Assembly (NCBI RefSeq): GCF_041379765.1
Contig: NZ_CP166919.1
Coordinates: 620,001-684,000, forward strand
Direction of reading: 5' to 3'
From: Thalassotalea sp. Sam97
GTDB taxonomy: Bacteria; Pseudomonadota; Gammaproteobacteria; Enterobacterales; Alteromonadaceae
DNA length: 64,000 bases
A program made the position numbers and the translations under genes. Shown here piece by piece: positions 9,007 to 18,445 of the stretch. Under the pieces are notes generated by a model. That model did not search any database and was not told the DNA's origin. It worked only from the letters and a program-made list of their open reading frames with translations. Positions within the stretch are counted from its first letter, which is position 1. Each line of letters starts with the position of its first letter.

Positions 9007-9690
9007 TTGAATAAAAGTTTAATGCTGCAACGTTTGCAGAAAAAATTAGGTTACCAGTTTCGCGATCAGCAACTATTGGTGCGGGCGCTAACGCACCGCA
9101 GTGCCAAAGGTGAAAATAACGAGCGCTTGGAATTTCTAGGCGATTCAATCCTTGGTTACATTATTGCTCGAGCGTTATTCGAGCAGTTTCCTAAAGCCAG
9201 TGAAGGTGAACTTACTCGTATGCGCTCAACACTTGTTCGAGGCGTTACCCTAGCACAACTCGGTCGTAGCTTTGAGCTTGGCGAAACTTTGATTCTCGGC
9301 CCAGGTGAATTAAAAAGTGGTGGCTTTCGTCGCGATTCCATTTTGGAAGATGCGGTGGAGGCGATTATTGGTGCCGTGTTTGTTGACTCTGACATGGATA
9401 CTTGTCGTGACTTAGTGTTGACTTGGTTTGCAGCAAAACTGCAAAGCATTACTCCGGGCAAGTCGCAAAAAGATCCGAAAACACGCTTACAGGAATACTT
9501 ACAAGGGCGCAAAATGGCGCTACCTAAATATGAAGTTACCGAGGTAACCGGTCAGGCACATAATCAGCAATTTACTATCAGCTGTGAAGTGCAGGGCATT
9601 GAAGGTGTTATTATTAGTAAAGGTACTTCAAGGCGTAAGGCCGAACAGGCTGCCGCTGAGCAGGCATTGGAGCAGTTAGATGTTAAATAG
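9007..9690 (+). CDS. rnc: Ribonuclease III
   Basis: Double-strand-specific endoribonuclease that matures rRNA and cleaves structured mRNAs. The start is not clear: TTG 9007 gives a 227-residue protein beginning MNKSLMLQRLQKKLGY, which matches the E. coli N-terminus best, with GGCGGA 10 bases upstream. ATG 9022 and TTG 8989 are alternatives. The catalytic signature NERLEFLGDSIL is at about residues 38-49, and a C-terminal dsRNA-binding domain ends SRRKAEQAAAEQALEQL. Its end overlaps era by 11 bases, so the two are translationally coupled. Confidence 0.95.
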   Translation: MNKSLMLQRLQKKLGYQFRDQQLLVRALTHRSAKGENNERLEFLGDSILGYIIARALFEQFPKASEGELTRMRSTLVRGVTLAQLGRSFELGETLILGPGELKSGGFRRDSILEDAVEAIIGAVFVDSDMDTCRDLVLTWFAAKLQSITPGKSQKDPKTRLQEYLQGRKMALPKYEVTEVTGQAHNQQFTISCEVQGIEGVIISKGTSRRKAEQAAAEQALEQLDVK

Positions 9691-10591
9691 TGAACAATAT
9701 TGTGGCTTGGTAGCCATCGTTGGTCGCCCTAACGTGGGTAAATCGACCTTACTAAATGCATTGCTAGGGCAAAAAGTAAGTATTACTTCGCGTAAACCAC
9801 AAACCACGCGTCACCGTATTTTGGGTATTTTAACAGAGGGTGATCGCCAAGCTGTATTAGTCGATACTCCTGGTCTGCATCAAGAAGAAAAGCGCGCTAT
9901 TAACCGCTTAATGAACCGAGCTGCATCGAGCTCCATTAACGAGGTTGAACTTATCATTTTTATGGTTGAGGGAACCCATTGGACCAGTGATGACGAAATG
10001 GTGTTGAACAAAATCAAACAGGCAAAACGACCAACGGTGTTGGTGGTTAATAAAGTTGATAATGTTCAAGATAAAGAAGAGTTATTACCACACTTGCAAA
10101 AGCTAGGGGCGATGTATGATTTCCAAGAAATCGTGCCGATCAGTGCCTCGAAAGGTGACAAAGTAGATAAGATCAAAGAAATCTGTCTCCAGAGCTTACC
10201 TGAAGGCGATTTTTGGTTTCCTGAAGACTACATCACCGACCGTTCATCACGTTTTATGGCGTCAGAAATTTTACGTGAAAAACTAATGCGTTTTACCGGT
10301 GATGAGCTACCGTATTCAACGACAGTCGAAATAGAGCAGTTTCAATCGGATGAAAAAGGCACCTTACATATTAATGCTTTGGTATTGGTTGAGCGTAATT
10401 CTCAAAAGCGCATGATCATTGGCAACAAAGGCGAGAAAATGAAGGTCATTGGCCGAGAAGCCCGCCGCGATATGGAAGAGTTGTTTGAGCGTAAAGTGTA
10501 TTTAGAAACCTGGGTTAAAGTGAAATCTGGGTGGGCTGATGATGAACGTGCTTTACGCAGTCTTGGCTACGGAGACGATTACTCGGGGTAA
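9680..10591 (+). CDS. era: GTPase Era, 30S ribosome assembly
   Basis: Essential GTPase that binds the 3' end of 16S rRNA during 30S maturation. 303 residues: P-loop GRPNVGKST at 15-23, switch region KPQTTRHRI, G3 DTPGLH and G4 NKVD, and a C-terminal KH domain with MIIGNKGEKMKVIGREAR. All motifs are intact and length matches E. coli (301). It overlaps rnc and is 2 bases before recO. Confidence 0.98.
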   Translation: MLNSEQYCGLVAIVGRPNVGKSTLLNALLGQKVSITSRKPQTTRHRILGILTEGDRQAVLVDTPGLHQEEKRAINRLMNRAASSSINEVELIIFMVEGTHWTSDDEMVLNKIKQAKRPTVLVVNKVDNVQDKEELLPHLQKLGAMYDFQEIVPISASKGDKVDKIKEICLQSLPEGDFWFPEDYITDRSSRFMASEILREKLMRFTGDELPYSTTVEIEQFQSDEKGTLHINALVLVERNSQKRMIIGNKGEKMKVIGREARRDMEELFERKVYLETWVKVKSGWADDERALRSLGYGDDYSG

Positions 10592-10593
10592 TC

Positions 10594-11340
10594 ATGGCCT
10601 ATCGGCAAGAGCAATATCAACGCGCTTATGTACTGCATTTAAGGCCATATCGAGATAATGCTCGGCTGGTAAATTTACTGACGGAAAACGACGGCCATGT
10701 TAGTGCCGTCGTTTATACATCCAGCAGTGGCAAAAACAGTAAATTGGGTTCTTTACAACCATTCTCGCTGCTACAAGTCTCTCTGCAAGGGGCAGGTTCG
10801 TTGCCTATTTTGAATAAAATAGAGCGAGCTGAGAAAAGCCTTAATTTGCAATCTCAATACCTTTATAGTGGTTTTTACCTCAATGAGTTGTTAGTACGGT
10901 TGTTACCGGAAAATATTAGCTTAGACTGCTTATTTGCGGATTATCATCGAACGTTATTAGCGTTTACTCAACAAAACACACTTGAGCCACTATTGCGTCA
11001 ATTTGAATTGGCGCTACTTGAAGAATTAGGCCTAGGGTTAGACTTCTCCACGTTAGAATCCAGCCTGGCTGAACCAGAGCCAACCCAGCAGGCAGTATCA
11101 CTAACTCACCCCATTCAATGGTACTGTTATCATAAAGAACAGGGCTTCTTATTAGCCTCTGCTAATGCCAAAATGGCGGTCTACAATGGTCAACATCTGT
11201 TGGCTATCGCCCATGGAAATTTAACCGAAGGCGACGTATTATTAACCTGTAAGCGACTGATGCGACAGGTGTTATTTGAACTTCTTGGCGGCAAACCGCT
11301 TAATAGCCGACGTTTGTTTGCCAGTGCATTTAAACAATAA
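10594..11340 (+). CDS. recO: DNA repair protein RecO
   Basis: RecO acts with RecF and RecR to load RecA onto SSB-coated gaps. 248 residues (E. coli 242). It has the N-terminal OB-fold start (AYVLHLRPYRDNARLVNLLT at about 11-30) and the helical C-domain (FELALLEELGLGLDFS near 138). Cysteines of the zinc-finger found in some RecO proteins are not evident. It continues the rnc-era-recO-pdxJ-acpS operon. Confidence 0.95.
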   Translation: MAYRQEQYQRAYVLHLRPYRDNARLVNLLTENDGHVSAVVYTSSSGKNSKLGSLQPFSLLQVSLQGAGSLPILNKIERAEKSLNLQSQYLYSGFYLNELLVRLLPENISLDCLFADYHRTLLAFTQQNTLEPLLRQFELALLEELGLGLDFSTLESSLAEPEPTQQAVSLTHPIQWYCYHKEQGFLLASANAKMAVYNGQHLLAIAHGNLTEGDVLLTCKRLMRQVLFELLGGKPLNSRRLFASAFKQ

Positions 11341-11354
11341 ATTAGGGTATCTCA

Positions 11355-12089
11355 ATGAAAGACATTCTGTTGGGCGTCAACGTTGACCACATTGCCACGC
11401 TACGCCAAGCACGTGGTACAACTTATCCAGATCCTGCACATGCGGCCAGTGTTGCTGAACACGCTGGTGCTGATGGCATCACTATCCATTTGCGCGAAGA
11501 TAGACGCCACATTACCGATCGCGATGTTGAGGTAATGGCCCATACGATTCAAACTCGCATGAACTTAGAAATGGCCGTAACCGATGAGATGCTCGATATT
11601 GCTTGTCGTATTAAGCCTGCTTTCGTGTGCTTGGTGCCTGAAAAACGTGAAGAATTAACCACCGAAGGTGGTTTGGATGTAGCAGGGCAGTTAGATAAAA
11701 TCACCGATGCCGTTAAACGATTAATGGCGCAGGGTATTACTGTCAGCTTATTTGTCGATGCGGATAAAGCACAGTTACAAGCTTGCCAACAATCGGGTGC
11801 CGAATTTATTGAAATTCACACCGGCCATTACGCAGACGCAACCAGCGAGCATGAGCAACACGCGGAGCTCGATAAAATCAAACGTGGTGTAGAATTTGCG
11901 ACTGAGCTCGGTTTAAAAGTCAACGCCGGTCACGGTTTACACTACTTTAATGTTAAACCAATCGCAGCGATAGACGATATTATCGAATTAAACATTGGTC
12001 ATGCCATTATTGCTCGCGCGGCCATTGACGGTTTAGACAAAGCCGTGCGCGATATGAAGCGTTTGATGCTTGAAGCGCGCCAAGCATAA
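11355..12089 (+). CDS. pdxJ: Pyridoxine 5'-phosphate synthase PdxJ
   Basis: Condenses 3-amino-2-oxopropyl phosphate with 1-deoxy-xylulose 5-phosphate to form pyridoxine 5'-phosphate. 244 residues, TIM barrel: N-terminal GVNVDHIATLRQARGT (about 7-22), HLREDRRHI near 45, EIHTGHYAD near 155 and the glycine-rich NAGHGLHYFN near 195. Length matches the family. It lies between recO and acpS as in E. coli. Confidence 0.98.
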   Translation: MKDILLGVNVDHIATLRQARGTTYPDPAHAASVAEHAGADGITIHLREDRRHITDRDVEVMAHTIQTRMNLEMAVTDEMLDIACRIKPAFVCLVPEKREELTTEGGLDVAGQLDKITDAVKRLMAQGITVSLFVDADKAQLQACQQSGAEFIEIHTGHYADATSEHEQHAELDKIKRGVEFATELGLKVNAGHGLHYFNVKPIAAIDDIIELNIGHAIIARAAIDGLDKAVRDMKRLMLEARQA

Positions 12090-12104
12090 TGATTAGGAAG
12101 TGAT

Positions 12105-12485
12105 ATGTCGGTTGTCGGTATAGGAAATGACATCGTAGAAATCGCTCGTATTGATACCATGAGCGAGGCTGCGCGCGAGCGTCTTGCCAGACGGGTGTTA
12201 ACCGAACGTGAGTATCAACATTATCAAAGCTTAAATTTTAAGTCGCCTTATCTTGCCAAACGTTGGGCAGGAAAGGAGGCCGCTGCAAAGGCGCTAGGAA
12301 GAGGTATCGCCGATGGCATTTCTTTTAAAGATTTTGATATCGTCAGCTTGTCCACCGGTCAACCAACATTGCAGTTAACCGGAAGGGCAGAGCAAATTGC
12401 TGAAGATATGCAGGTAAGCTCGGTACACATCAGCTTATCCGACGAAAAACATTACGCCCTAGCCTTTGTGGTTTTATCTAAATAG
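12105..12485 (+). CDS. acpS: Holo-[acyl-carrier-protein] synthase AcpS
   Basis: Transfers 4'-phosphopantetheine from CoA to apo-ACP. 126 residues: the metal-binding GIGNDIVEIARI at about 5-16 and the WAGKEAAAKALGRGI motif near 54-68, with the C-terminal HISLSDEKHYALAFVV. A TAGGAAG ribosome binding site precedes ATG 12105. It is the last gene of the rnc operon. Confidence 0.97.
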   Translation: MSVVGIGNDIVEIARIDTMSEAARERLARRVLTEREYQHYQSLNFKSPYLAKRWAGKEAAAKALGRGIADGISFKDFDIVSLSTGQPTLQLTGRAEQIAEDMQVSSVHISLSDEKHYALAFVVLSK

Positions 12486-12586
12486 CGCGGTTAATTTGAA
12501 ACGCTTGTTGGCGCATCGAGGCAATATGGTTTGTCGGCAATGCGCCTCTGAGCAAATGACCGCTATTTCGTGCTAAACTGACACAT

Positions 12587-12614
12587 CCGTTACAACTCTA
12601 AAGGTAACGGTTTT
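12587..12614 (+). terminator. Rho-independent terminator after acpS
   Basis: CCGTTAC (12587-12593) pairs with GTAACGG (12604-12610) around a 10-base loop, followed by TTTTA. It lies in the 160-base gap before rlmD. An additional inverted pair GGCGCAT/ATGCGCC (12510-12516 and 12540-12546) precedes it. Confidence 0.55.
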
Positions 12615-12645
12615 ATCCTCTAACACCTAACATTGTCATGTACTT

Positions 12646-13977
12646 ATGGTAAAAATATTTCAGCAAAAAAAAGACGCGAGTCTTGTTAAGCAACGCAAAC
12701 GTCTAACCATCGAACGGTTAGATATGAATGGTGACGGTGTTGGCAAACTTGCCAATAAGCCAGTGTTTGTCAGTCAATCCTTGCCGGGTGAAAGCGTTGA
12801 AGTTGTTATCACGGAACAAAAAAGTAAGTACTTACGCGCACAGTGTAAACAGGTAATTGACGCTAGCTCTCAAAGAGTAGAACCTAAGTGTCCACACTTT
12901 TATCAATGTGGTGGTTGTGATTTGCAACACATGTCTTATCAGGCTCAGGTTGACTATAAGCAGCAAAAAATATCGCAACTATTTCGTCGCAACGCCAATC
13001 TTGAACACTTGCCTTGGCAAGCTCCATTGTTAGGTAACGGTTGGCATTATCGTCGCAAGGCACGTATCGGTGTGCAATATAATAAGCATGGCGAGCCCAT
13101 TGTCGGTTTTCGTCAGCGCGGTAAAAACGTGTTAACACCAATTAAGGTGTGCGCTGTTTTACCTGATTCGCTACAAAACATATTTGTACCATTACAGCAG
13201 CTATTAAAACAACTACCGGCACATGCTGTTGGTCATTGTGAAGTGATTCATGCCAATCAACAGGTGGTGATTTTACGGGTATTAATATCGCTATCGTCTG
13301 AGCAGTTGCAATCTATTGAACAATTTGCCGAGCAGCACCAGTTGGCAGTATGGTTACAAACCGATAAGGAAACCATTGACCTACAAGCACAACCTGTGCC
13401 GGCAATGAGTTATATTATTGACGACAAAACCTTACAGTTTCACCATAATGATTTTTTACAAGTAAACGCTGTACTTAACAATAAAATGGTTGACCAAGCG
13501 ATGACTTGGTTAGATATTGGTACGGACGATCAAATTCTTGATCTCTTTGCTGGGTTCGGTAATTTTAGCTTACCAATGGCGGCACGAGCTAAAGCAGTTA
13601 TTGGTGTCGAAGGGGTTGAGACTATGGTTGCGCGAGCTACGGCCAATGCCCAAGCCAATAACCTTGATAATTGCTGTTTTTTCCAAGCAGATCTGAATGA
13701 TGAAAATGCGCCTTGGCCTTGGTTATCCAAATTTTCATCCGGCCGTGTCAATAAAGTGTTGCTTGATCCGGCTCGAGCGGGCGCGCCAGGGGCAATTAAA
13801 CGTATTATTGAGTTGAGCCCAGACAAGGTGCTTTACGTATCTTGTGATGCGGCCACTATGGCTCGAGATAGTGCGGTACTGTTGGCAAATGGGTATCGCC
13901 TGATCAAACTATCGTTAATGGATATGTTTGCCCAAACAAGACATGTCGAAAGCATGGCCTTGTTTGTAAAGCGTTAG
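12646..13977 (+). CDS. rlmD: 23S rRNA (uracil-1939-C5) methyltransferase RlmD
   Basis: SAM-dependent RNA methyltransferase (formerly RumA/YgcA) with a 4Fe-4S cluster. 443 residues: N-terminal TRAM domain, cluster cysteines C82, C88 and C91 (CPHFYQCGGC) with a fourth near 165-170, a SAM motif DLFAGFGNFSLP near 300, and the nucleophile region VSCDAATMARD near 401-411. In E. coli rlmD is directly upstream of relA, as here. Confidence 0.97.
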   Translation: MVKIFQQKKDASLVKQRKRLTIERLDMNGDGVGKLANKPVFVSQSLPGESVEVVITEQKSKYLRAQCKQVIDASSQRVEPKCPHFYQCGGCDLQHMSYQAQVDYKQQKISQLFRRNANLEHLPWQAPLLGNGWHYRRKARIGVQYNKHGEPIVGFRQRGKNVLTPIKVCAVLPDSLQNIFVPLQQLLKQLPAHAVGHCEVIHANQQVVILRVLISLSSEQLQSIEQFAEQHQLAVWLQTDKETIDLQAQPVPAMSYIIDDKTLQFHHNDFLQVNAVLNNKMVDQAMTWLDIGTDDQILDLFAGFGNFSLPMAARAKAVIGVEGVETMVARATANAQANNLDNCCFFQADLNDENAPWPWLSKFSSGRVNKVLLDPARAGAPGAIKRIIELSPDKVLYVSCDAATMARDSAVLLANGYRLIKLSLMDMFAQTRHVESMALFVKR

Positions 13978-14065
13978 TAGTTATCAAATGCTGCTGTCGA
14001 TTTTCACAAGAAAGTGATTCGCACCTTGTGATAAGTAAGTTGGTATTACGCAATTAGGAAGAATA

Positions 14066-16258
14066 ATGGTATCGGTTCGTAAATCACACCCCATGTCAGA
14101 ACAAGGCTTTAAGACCTTGCTGCACGACTTAAAACTTAGTGAAGATAAGCATCAAGCGTTAGTAAACGTGTTTGACATGCTGAGTTCTACCTACACTGAG
14201 CATGAGTCTCAATTGCAAAAAGGCTTGGAAATGGTGCACATTTTAGCCGACCTTAACATGGATTGTGACTCGTTATGCGCTGCTATGATCGTGCCTTTGC
14301 AAGAACAGCAACTTCTATCATTAGAGGACATCGAAGCGCAATTTGGTCAGTCTATTACCACCTTAGTTCAGGGTGTGCATCAAATGGATGCCATTCGCAG
14401 TTTACAACAACCGAGTGGCACGCATCATGCGAGTGCGCAAATCGAAAATATTCGCAAGATGTTGTTATCTATGGTGGAAGATGTACGGGCTGTGGTGATT
14501 AAACTTGCCGAACGGGTATGTAATCTTAATAGTGTTAAGAATGCTGATGAAGACGTAAAAGTATTAGCGGCTAAAGAAACGGCCAATATTTATGCGCCAC
14601 TGGCAAATCGTTTAGGTATTGGTCAAATAAAGTGGGAGCTAGAAGATATAAGCTTTCGTTATTTGCACCCGCAAACCTATAAAAAAATCGCCAACTTGTT
14701 AGACGAAAAACGCATGGATCGCGAGCAATATATGCTCGACTTTGTCGCCGCCGTGCAACAGCAACTGGATAACTTAGGTATTCAAGGCACAGTTTACGGT
14801 CGCCCTAAGCATATTTACAGCATTTGGAAGAAAATGCAGAAAAAGTCGTTAGACTTTGAGCAGTTATTCGATGTTCGTGCAATTCGCGTTATCGTTGATA
14901 AGCTACAAGATTGTTATGGTGCGCTTGGTGCAATTCACACCAACTGGAAGCATTTGCCAAGCGAATTTGACGATTACGTTGCAACCCCAAAACCGAACGG
15001 TTACCAATCAATTCACACGGTAGTACTTGGGCCTGCTGGTAAGCATGTGGAAGTACAGATTCGTACTCAGCAAATGCATGACGATGCTGAGCTAGGTGTT
15101 GCCGCGCACTGGCGTTATAAAGAGGGCAGCGCCAGCGGCAAAAATGGCTTTGACGAGAAAATTAATTGGTTGCGCAAATTACTGCAATGGCAAGAAGATG
15201 TGCAGTCATCTGACGATTTGGTTGAAGAACTTCGCAACGAAGTATTTGAAGATCGTATCTATGTATTTACCCCAAACGGCGATGTGATTGATTTACCTAA
15301 TGGCTCAACGCCGTTAGATTTTGCTTATTATATCCACTCCAATGTTGGTCATCGCTGCATCGGTGCTAAGGTCGATGGTCGTATTGTACCGTTTACTTAT
15401 AAGCTAAATACCGCTGAGCAGGTGGAAGTATTAACCAGCAATAAGCCTAATCCGAGTCGTGATTGGACGAACCCAAGCTTGGGTTATATTCACACCGCGC
15501 GAGCGCGCTCTAAAGTACAAAGCTTTTTCAAATTACTCGATAAAGATAAGCATGAACAAGCAGGCAAAGAAGCGTTAGAAACAGAGCTACACAAGCATGA
15601 ATTAGCAGAGCTTGATTACAAGCCGCTATACAAAAAATTCAATGTAAAGTCCTTAGCTGATTTGCATGTTGCTATCGGTAGTGGCCACGTTAAAGTTGCT
15701 CAGGTTATTAATCAATTAAACTTTGTTGCCAATAAAGATAAGCGCAAAGATGAAATTGATCCTAAGCTGGTTATCAAACAAGAGGGCGATAAACAGCGCA
15801 TTGAAAAGGACGGCATTACAGTCTCTGGCGTTGGTAACTTATTAACCCATATGGCCAAGTGCTGTCAGCCCGTACCGGGTGACGATATTGAAGGCTTTAT
15901 TACCCAAGGTCGTGGTATCAGTGTACACCGTCGCAACTGCGAGCAATTAAAGCATGCACTTGAGCAGTCACCTGAGCGTCAAGTTGATGTGCAGTGGGGG
16001 AAAACCTCTGCCAGAGACTATCAAGTCGATATTCGAGTGATCACCAGTGAGCGCCAAGGCTTATTGCGCGATGTGACCACGGTGATTGCCAATGAAAAAG
16101 TCAACGTGCTTGATATGTCATCGCGATACGATGTAAAAAACCGCAACAATGAGATGCGCTTTAAGTTGCAGGTTGCCAACACCGATGCTTTATCACGGCT
16201 AGTAAATCGTTTGGATCAAATTGATGATGTGATCAGTGTAGAACGGATCAATAGCTAA
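14066..16258 (+). CDS. relA: (p)ppGpp synthetase RelA (GTP pyrophosphokinase)
   Basis: Ribosome-associated enzyme that makes (p)ppGpp on amino-acid starvation. 730 residues (E. coli 744). The N-terminal hydrolase-like domain lacks the HD metal motif (the equivalent stretch is CAAMIVPL), so it should be synthesis-only. The synthetase core has YGRPKHIYSIWKKM, DVRAIRVIV and EFDDY; the EXDD pattern is typical of monofunctional RelA. TGS domain (TPNGDVIDLPNGSTPLDFAY near 405-425) and a C-terminal ACT domain follow. Its stop overlaps the mazG start by one base. Confidence 0.98.
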   Translation: MVSVRKSHPMSEQGFKTLLHDLKLSEDKHQALVNVFDMLSSTYTEHESQLQKGLEMVHILADLNMDCDSLCAAMIVPLQEQQLLSLEDIEAQFGQSITTLVQGVHQMDAIRSLQQPSGTHHASAQIENIRKMLLSMVEDVRAVVIKLAERVCNLNSVKNADEDVKVLAAKETANIYAPLANRLGIGQIKWELEDISFRYLHPQTYKKIANLLDEKRMDREQYMLDFVAAVQQQLDNLGIQGTVYGRPKHIYSIWKKMQKKSLDFEQLFDVRAIRVIVDKLQDCYGALGAIHTNWKHLPSEFDDYVATPKPNGYQSIHTVVLGPAGKHVEVQIRTQQMHDDAELGVAAHWRYKEGSASGKNGFDEKINWLRKLLQWQEDVQSSDDLVEELRNEVFEDRIYVFTPNGDVIDLPNGSTPLDFAYYIHSNVGHRCIGAKVDGRIVPFTYKLNTAEQVEVLTSNKPNPSRDWTNPSLGYIHTARARSKVQSFFKLLDKDKHEQAGKEALETELHKHELAELDYKPLYKKFNVKSLADLHVAIGSGHVKVAQVINQLNFVANKDKRKDEIDPKLVIKQEGDKQRIEKDGITVSGVGNLLTHMAKCCQPVPGDDIEGFITQGRGISVHRRNCEQLKHALEQSPERQVDVQWGKTSARDYQVDIRVITSERQGLLRDVTTVIANEKVNVLDMSSRYDVKNRNNEMRFKLQVANTDALSRLVNRLDQIDDVISVERINS

Positions 16259-17079
16259 TGAACAATGACAATGACACGCACATGTTAGACTCGCCGGCGA
16301 GTATTGAAAAGCTGGTATGGATCATGAGTAAGCTACGCGATCCTGAACAAGGCTGCCCATGGGATTTAAAGCAGTCTTATAAAACCATTGTGCCATACAC
16401 TCTTGAAGAAGCATTTGAAGTTGCTGAAGCCATCGAAAACCAAGACTATCAAGAGCTGGAAAAAGAGCTTGGCGATTTATTGTTTCAGGTGGTTTTTTAT
16501 GCCCGCTTAGCTGAAGAAGAGCAGCGTTTTGCGTTTAACGATATTATTGTCGCCATTTGCGAAAAGTTGATTCGTCGTCATCCACATGTATTCGCACAAG
16601 CTGAGTTTGCTGATGAACAAGCGATCAAAGCCAATTGGGAAGAGGAAAAGGCCAAAGAGCGTAAGCAAAAAAATAGCCAAACCTCGTTACTTAGCGACAT
16701 CCCCAAAGCACTCCCGGCGTTAAGCCAAGCGGCGAAAATTCAAAAACGTGTCGCCCACGTTGGTTTTGATTGGGACAATATTCATGATGTTTTGGCGAAA
16801 ATTAAAGAAGAGGTTGCCGAAGTTGAACATGAGTTGGCACAAACAACGGTTAACCAACAAGCTCTTTTAGAAGAGATCGGTGATTTATTGTTTGCCACCG
16901 TAAATCTAGCGCGTCATGCTAAAGGTGATCCTGAGCAGGCGTTGCGACAAGCCAACCAAAAGTTTACTCGCCGTTTTCAATATATCGAAGCTTATCACCA
17001 ACAGCACCAGCTCGATATTAAGCAATCATCACTGGCATTCTTAGAAGAGCTTTGGCAACAGGCCAAACAACAAGGCTGA
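16258..17079 (+). CDS. mazG: Nucleoside triphosphate pyrophosphohydrolase MazG
   Basis: Hydrolyses NTPs and dNTPs to monophosphates; in E. coli it also moderates (p)ppGpp responses. 273 residues with two tandem MazG domains: the first has CPWDLKQSYKTIVPYTLEEA near 32-51 and the metal-binding EELEKELGDLLFQVVF, the second has VGFDW and LLEEIGDLLFATVNLARH near 201-218. The start at 16258 shares its A with the relA stop (TAATG), indicating coupling. A hairpin GGCTGAG/CTCAGCC (17074-17094) lies over its stop without a T-run. Confidence 0.97.
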   Translation: MNNDNDTHMLDSPASIEKLVWIMSKLRDPEQGCPWDLKQSYKTIVPYTLEEAFEVAEAIENQDYQELEKELGDLLFQVVFYARLAEEEQRFAFNDIIVAICEKLIRRHPHVFAQAEFADEQAIKANWEEEKAKERKQKNSQTSLLSDIPKALPALSQAAKIQKRVAHVGFDWDNIHDVLAKIKEEVAEVEHELAQTTVNQQALLEEIGDLLFATVNLARHAKGDPEQALRQANQKFTRRFQYIEAYHQQHQLDIKQSSLAFLEELWQQAKQQG

Positions 17080-17259
17080 GTCGCTTGCTCAGCCGTAAGA
17101 CTATGAATTCAGTTTGCCTAGTGCTTTATTGCTTACATTAGCTTTGCTTTTGCTACTCTTACCGCGTCATTAAATTATCATCGCTATGTCATGTATTTGA
17201 CACATTAGCTCGTTACTGTGTGCTTAATTTTTAAGCTTATAGAGTAGCGGAGAGCTATC

Positions 17260-18399
17260 ATGTTACAACATACAAACCGTATGACTTTGATGCGTAAACG
17301 TAGTGCACATCATAAAGTATTTGTACCGAGTAACGCCCGAGAAAACCAATATCTATTGGCTGAGTTCAAGCCCAATAACGCGCTTTTGCAGTTAATTACT
17401 GGTGAGTATCAAAGTGGTGTCAGCGTTGGTGATTTTTATCGCAAGTTATCACATCACTTTTTTAAACTGTGTGGCCAGCATGGCTTTGACAATGTAAGTC
17501 TTATTGGCAAGCATAAATTAGTACGGGTAATGTATAGCGAAGAGCAGCAGGTATTGGAAACAGAGCAACAAATACTGTTTATGTATAGCCCTATACAACA
17601 CGTTGGCTTAACCACATTTTTTGATGAGCAACAACTTAGCGACAAAATCCAATTGTTATTTTTAGCCACGGGCGATGATCTGCGTCATCATGCACCTAAA
17701 TTTCATAACCGTGTTGCTCGCTTGTTAACTGAATTTTCACGCATGCTGAGTGTAAGTGTTGGAAGCTTTAAAATTAGAGATCACCAACACCTCACCTTTG
17801 ATGTATTTGCCAAGGCCAAAGGCGAGCGTAAAATAAAAACTCACGGTTTTCGGCCTGTTGCTGAGCGCTACAAGGCGCAATCATTTTTATTACCTAAAGA
17901 AAAACAAAGCATGACGTTTGCTGTGGTTAATTTGCCGATTCATCGCGGTCTTTTGGAATTTTGCGATATTGATGAAACAGCGCCAGATCCTTACAACCCG
18001 CTTTATATGTTTGTCAGTAATCAATTTATCAAAGTCGCCAAACAGTACAATCTGAATAATTTAGCCATAATTGCCAATGGCAAAACACCAATCATCCGCT
18101 GTGACAATGAGGACTATGTCCTACCCAAGGGCGAGTTAATTTATCTTGGCTATAAGCCCGCCTCAAATGACGGAATGTTCACTAGCCAGTGGGATAGTAG
18201 AAATTTAGTCGACAGCATTAAGCTGGTATTTGTTGCTAGTGACAATGATTGCCATAAAACTGGCTATGGGCGCTTTGTAAATCATATAAGCCAAGCAGTC
18301 AAAAAATTATGCGTTGAACTCAATTATCAAGCTGAGCATGATGCCGTGATGTTGCGTTTTCATCAACATTTAATGTACACCTTGTCAAAGGCCCTGTAG
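17260..18399 (+). CDS. Protein of unknown function with two tandem homologous halves (DUF3083-like)
   Basis: A 379-residue soluble protein without signal peptide or membrane segment; GGAGA precedes ATG 17260. The halves resemble each other. FYRKLSHHFFKLCGQHGF / NVSLIGKHKLVRV / IQLLFLATGDDLRHH / FHNRVARLLTEFSRML in the first align in order with LYMFVSNQFIKVAKQYNL / NLAIIANGKTPII / IKLVFVASDNDCHKT / FVNHISQAVKKLC in the second. I recall similar proteins called DUF3083 in Shewanella and Colwellia, which I could not check. Its role is unknown. It is monocistronic, between mazG and yjbQ. Confidence 0.85.
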   Translation: MLQHTNRMTLMRKRSAHHKVFVPSNARENQYLLAEFKPNNALLQLITGEYQSGVSVGDFYRKLSHHFFKLCGQHGFDNVSLIGKHKLVRVMYSEEQQVLETEQQILFMYSPIQHVGLTTFFDEQQLSDKIQLLFLATGDDLRHHAPKFHNRVARLLTEFSRMLSVSVGSFKIRDHQHLTFDVFAKAKGERKIKTHGFRPVAERYKAQSFLLPKEKQSMTFAVVNLPIHRGLLEFCDIDETAPDPYNPLYMFVSNQFIKVAKQYNLNNLAIIANGKTPIIRCDNEDYVLPKGELIYLGYKPASNDGMFTSQWDSRNLVDSIKLVFVASDNDCHKTGYGRFVNHISQAVKKLCVELNYQAEHDAVMLRFHQHLMYTLSKAL

Positions 18400-18445
18400 C
18401 ACGGCAACGCACAGTCTATCTAAAAGACGAGTGACAGCGTTTACC

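Noticed and set aside
14005..14030. CACAAG/CTTGTG inverted pair before relA
   Set aside because: Short arms without further support; not distinguishable from chance.
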